A DNA stretch of 5,729 nucleotides from Peptococcaceae bacterium (GTDB taxonomy: Bacteria; Bacillota; Peptococcia; Peptococcales; Peptococcaceae): assembly GCA_017383785.1 (NCBI GenBank), contig JAFNVD010000177.1, forward strand, positions 1 to 5,729, given 5' to 3'. Under the pieces are notes generated by a model. That model saw nothing but the letters and a program-made list of their open reading frames with translations. It made no database searches and had not been told where the DNA came from. This document shows, piece after piece, positions 4,961-5,729 of the stretch. Made by a program: the position numbers and the translations under genes. Each line of letters opens with the position of its first letter. Positions within the stretch are counted from its first letter, which is position 1.

Positions 4961-5729
4961 ATGTTTGAACTGGAAAAATATCAGAGTAATGGCAATTTAG
5001 CAAACATAAAAGTAATTGGTGTAGGTGGCGGTGGCGGTAACGCTGTAAACAGAATGATCGCTGCTAATTTGGAAGGTATTGAATTTATCGTAGCAAATAC
5101 AGACGCACAGGCTCTGGAAATGTCTAAAGCACCAACTAAAATTCAGTTGGGCGGCAAACTGACCCGTGGCTTAGGTGCCGGCGGGAACCCTGAAGTAGGT
5201 CAGAAATCTGCTGAAGAAACTAGAGAAGAACTGACACAGGCACTGAAAGGTGCAGACCTGGTATTTGTAACTGCCGGTATGGGTGGCGGTACAGGTACAG
5301 GTGCGGCTCCGGTAGTAGCGGAAGTGGCAAAAAGTGTTGGTGCATTGACAATCGGTATTGTAACAAAACCATTCGGTTTTGAAGGCGGTCGTCGTCGTAA
5401 ACAGGCTATGGAAGGGATTGAACGTCTGTCTGCACAGGTAGACTCTATCGTTACCATTCCAAACGATCGTTTATTACAGATTGCTGACAAAAATACAACA
5501 TTAGAATCTGCATTCTCTTTCGCTGATGATATTCTGCGTCAGGGTGTACAGGGTATTTCCGATACTATTGCAAAAGCCGGGATTATCAATCTGGACTTTG
5601 CTGACGTACGTGCAATTATGGAAAATACCGGCGTAGCACTGATGGGCGTTGGTATTGCAAAAGGTGAAAACCGTGCAGTTACCGCTGCGAAAGCTGCAAT
5701 TTCTTCTCCATTGTTAGAACTGTCTATCG
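4961..5729 (+). CDS. ftsZ: FtsZ, tubulin-like division GTPase, N-terminal part (runs off the window)
   Basis: FtsZ polymerises with GTP into the Z ring at midcell and organises septum synthesis. The first 256 residues are present with no stop before the edge. Complete FtsZ proteins are usually 350-400 residues, so the end of the C-terminal core domain, the linker and the tail peptide are missing. The start MFELEKYQSNGNLANIKVIGVGGGGGNAVNRM gives a 16-residue lead into the Rossmann-like fold. The tubulin signature GGGTGTG is at 108-114 within TAGMGGGTGTGAAP. NTDAQAL is at 46-52, and PFGFEGGRRRKQA at 137-149. The synergy (T7) loop NLDFADVRAIM is at 210-220, with D212 and D215 positioned for GTP hydrolysis across the subunit interface. 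It lies directly after ftsQ, with no ftsA between. Its Leu codons favour CTG more than in murC, consistent with high expression. Confidence 0.97.
   Translation, partial: MFELEKYQSNGNLANIKVIGVGGGGGNAVNRMIAANLEGIEFIVANTDAQALEMSKAPTKIQLGGKLTRGLGAGGNPEVGQKSAEETREELTQALKGADLVFVTAGMGGGTGTGAAPVVAEVAKSVGALTIGIVTKPFGFEGGRRRKQAMEGIERLSAQVDSIVTIPNDRLLQIADKNTTLESAFSFADDILRQGVQGISDTIAKAGIINLDFADVRAIMENTGVALMGVGIAKGENRAVTAAKAAISSPLLELSI

Noticed and set aside
5200..5490. Antisense 96-codon open frame inside ftsZ
   Set aside because: It is the reverse complement of highly conserved FtsZ sequence. Its Pro/Ala/Thr-rich product reflects the Gly/Ala/Val codons of the sense strand.
1..5729. A new biological system, mobile element or CRISPR array
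   Set aside because: Every coding stretch is a recognisable dcw gene, the gaps are short, and I saw no direct repeats, transposase motifs or repeat-spacer pattern.

Overview
This window is a stretch of a bacterial division and cell wall (dcw) cluster. All six genes lie on the + strand: the 3' end of ftsW, complete murG, murC, murB and ftsQ, and the 5' three-quarters or so of ftsZ, which runs off the right edge. I see no mobile element, CRISPR array, tRNA, rRNA or foreign-looking gene. No gene-free stretch exceeds about 140 bases.

The organism looks like a Firmicutes-type (Bacillota) bacterium. Base composition is moderate, the Shine-Dalgarno sites are close to AGGAGGTG, and the MurB is the short type II form. 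The order ftsW-murG-murC-murB-ftsQ-ftsZ, with murC inside the cluster and neither murA nor ftsA present, recalls the diderm Firmicutes (Negativicutes such as Veillonella, Megasphaera or Dialister relatives) more than Bacillus. This placement is an inference from gene order and protein style, not a database result.

Layout: ftsW C-terminus (1-324); a 138-base gap with a plausible promoter (377-404); murG (463-1575); a short leader with a 7-bp hairpin; murC (best start TTG at 1643, to 3007); a 65-base leader with a 6-bp hairpin; murB (3073-3948); a 69-base gap with a near-consensus promoter (3958-3986); ftsQ (4018-4893); a 67-base leader with two small hairpins; ftsZ (4961 to the end).

The genes act together. 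MurB makes UDP-MurNAc, MurC adds the first amino acid of the stem peptide, and MurG turns lipid I into lipid II. FtsW polymerises lipid II into septal glycan, FtsQ ties the periplasmic divisome together, and FtsZ forms the ring that places the machinery. The promoter before ftsQ suggests that ftsQ-ftsZ can be transcribed apart from the upstream mur genes. I found no convincing promoter directly before ftsZ. The window is a largely ordinary housekeeping region. The points worth checking are the missing ftsA, the ftsQ promoter, the murC start site and the recurring hairpins ahead of start sites.
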